Source: JAYTQQ01 sp043784965
Lineage (GTDB): Bacteria > Bdellovibrionota > Bdellovibrionia > Bdellovibrionales > JAMPXM01
Direction: 5' to 3'
DNA length: 6,432 nucleotides
Assembly (NCBI GenBank): GCA_043784965.1
Contig: JAYVXS010000100.1
Span: 1-6,432 of the forward strand
Shown here: positions 6,305 to 6,432 of the stretch, in pieces
Position numbering within the stretch: the first letter of the stretch is position 1
How the letters are laid out: each line of letters opens with the position of its first letter
The notes under the pieces: model-generated
What the model was told of the DNA's origin: nothing
Seen by the model: the letters and a program-made list of their open reading frames with translations, nothing else
Database searches by the model: none
Translations under genes and position numbers: made by a program

Positions 6305-6333
6305 ACCGTTACCCTTTCGGAGGTTAGCGGTAT
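6303..6333 (-). promoter_or_regulatory. inverted repeat enclosing the ribosome site and start codon of the integrase-like gene
   Basis: On the plus strand, ATACCGTTACCCT (6303-6315) and AGGTTAGCGGTAT (6321-6333) are inverted with 11 of 13 positions pairing and a 5-base spacer TTCGG. In the minus-strand transcript the 3' arm includes most of the AAAGGG ribosome site and the first two bases of the ATG, so the fold would hide translation initiation. It could instead be an operator for autoregulation, which is common for recombinase genes. The repeat is seen; the role is inferred. Confidence 0.45.
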
Positions 6334-6389
6334 AAACACAAGCGGCTGAAAAATTGATGTTCTTGAAGAGCGGATTTTGGTCGGTGAAA

Positions 6390-6425
6390 TCTTAAAAGTG
6401 GATCAAGTTGAGAGTTTTAAAGTGG
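6390..6425. repeat. AAAGTGG direct repeats, possible insertion-sequence end
   Basis: TTAAAAGTGG (6392-6401) and TTTAAAGTGG (6416-6425) are spaced about 24 bases apart. The 10-mer TCTTAAAAGT at 6390-6399 recurs exactly at 2191-2200, where another AAAAGTGG follows. Short repeats of this sort occur inside the ends of IS21-family elements, but no transposase is visible beside them and the window ends at 6432. The rest of 6334-6432 contains no convincing gene. Confidence 0.3.
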
Positions 6426-6432
6426 CTATAAA

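Noticed and set aside
1..6432. tRNA, rRNA, CRISPR array or riboswitch
   Set aside because: No cloverleaf-like pattern, evenly spaced repeats or recognisable riboswitch core was seen on either strand.

Overview
This window looks like an accessory, rearranged stretch of a Gram-negative bacterial chromosome. Exported, signal-peptide-bearing metalloproteases and the general style of the proteins are compatible with a predatory or environmental deltaproteobacterium-like lineage such as Bdellovibrionota. That placement is a tentative impression; no rRNA or marker gene is present to confirm it. Base composition is uneven. By hand count, line 5041-5100 is 19/60 G+C, line 1021-1080 is 19/60, line 4681-4740 is 28/60 and line 6121-6180 is 34/60, which suggests DNA pieces of different origin.

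Layout, left to right. (1) 1-120, minus strand: the C-terminal part of an IS66-family transposase, cut off on its upstream side and running off the left edge. (2) About 136-366, plus strand: a tail fragment with a Fis/TyrR-like helix-turn-helix, ending 3 bases before the next gene, which faces it. (3) 370-2106, minus: a large exported HEXXH metalloprotease-like protein of no family I can name. A 15-bp inverted repeat covers its start codon. (4) 2140-2344: non-coding DNA with short repeats and hairpins that may be an insertion-sequence remnant. (5) 2345-2782, plus: the C-terminal half of a LysR-type regulator, without its DNA-binding domain. (6) 2815-5928, minus, a compact gene row: an unrecognised 332-aa protein, then a MazG-like nucleotide pyrophosphohydrolase, then a chimeric ORF (PaiB-like N-terminus joined to a two-helix membrane segment), then an exported M1-family aminopeptidase. 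The mazG-like gene and the chimera overlap by 23 bases, and the chimera and the peptidase by 4 bases (ATGA), so the last three are probably co-translated. (7) 5906-6304, minus: an N-terminal fragment that looks like a tyrosine recombinase. It ends abruptly where the AT-rich 332-aa gene begins. (8) 6305-6432: non-coding DNA with a start-codon hairpin and AAAGTGG-type direct repeats.

No single pathway ties the genes together. The two exported peptidases could serve extracellular or periplasmic protein and peptide breakdown, and the MazG-like enzyme would act in nucleotide-pool cleaning. The main story is structural: four or five genes are cut at one end (transposase, HTH fragment, LysR, PaiB-like, integrase) and joined to unrelated sequence. 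This is the pattern of repeated insertion and deletion around mobile elements. The most interesting candidates are the PaiB/membrane fusion, the truncated integrase abutting the AT-rich orphan gene, the unassigned metalloprotease, and two inverted repeats whose arms both end at the second base of a start codon.
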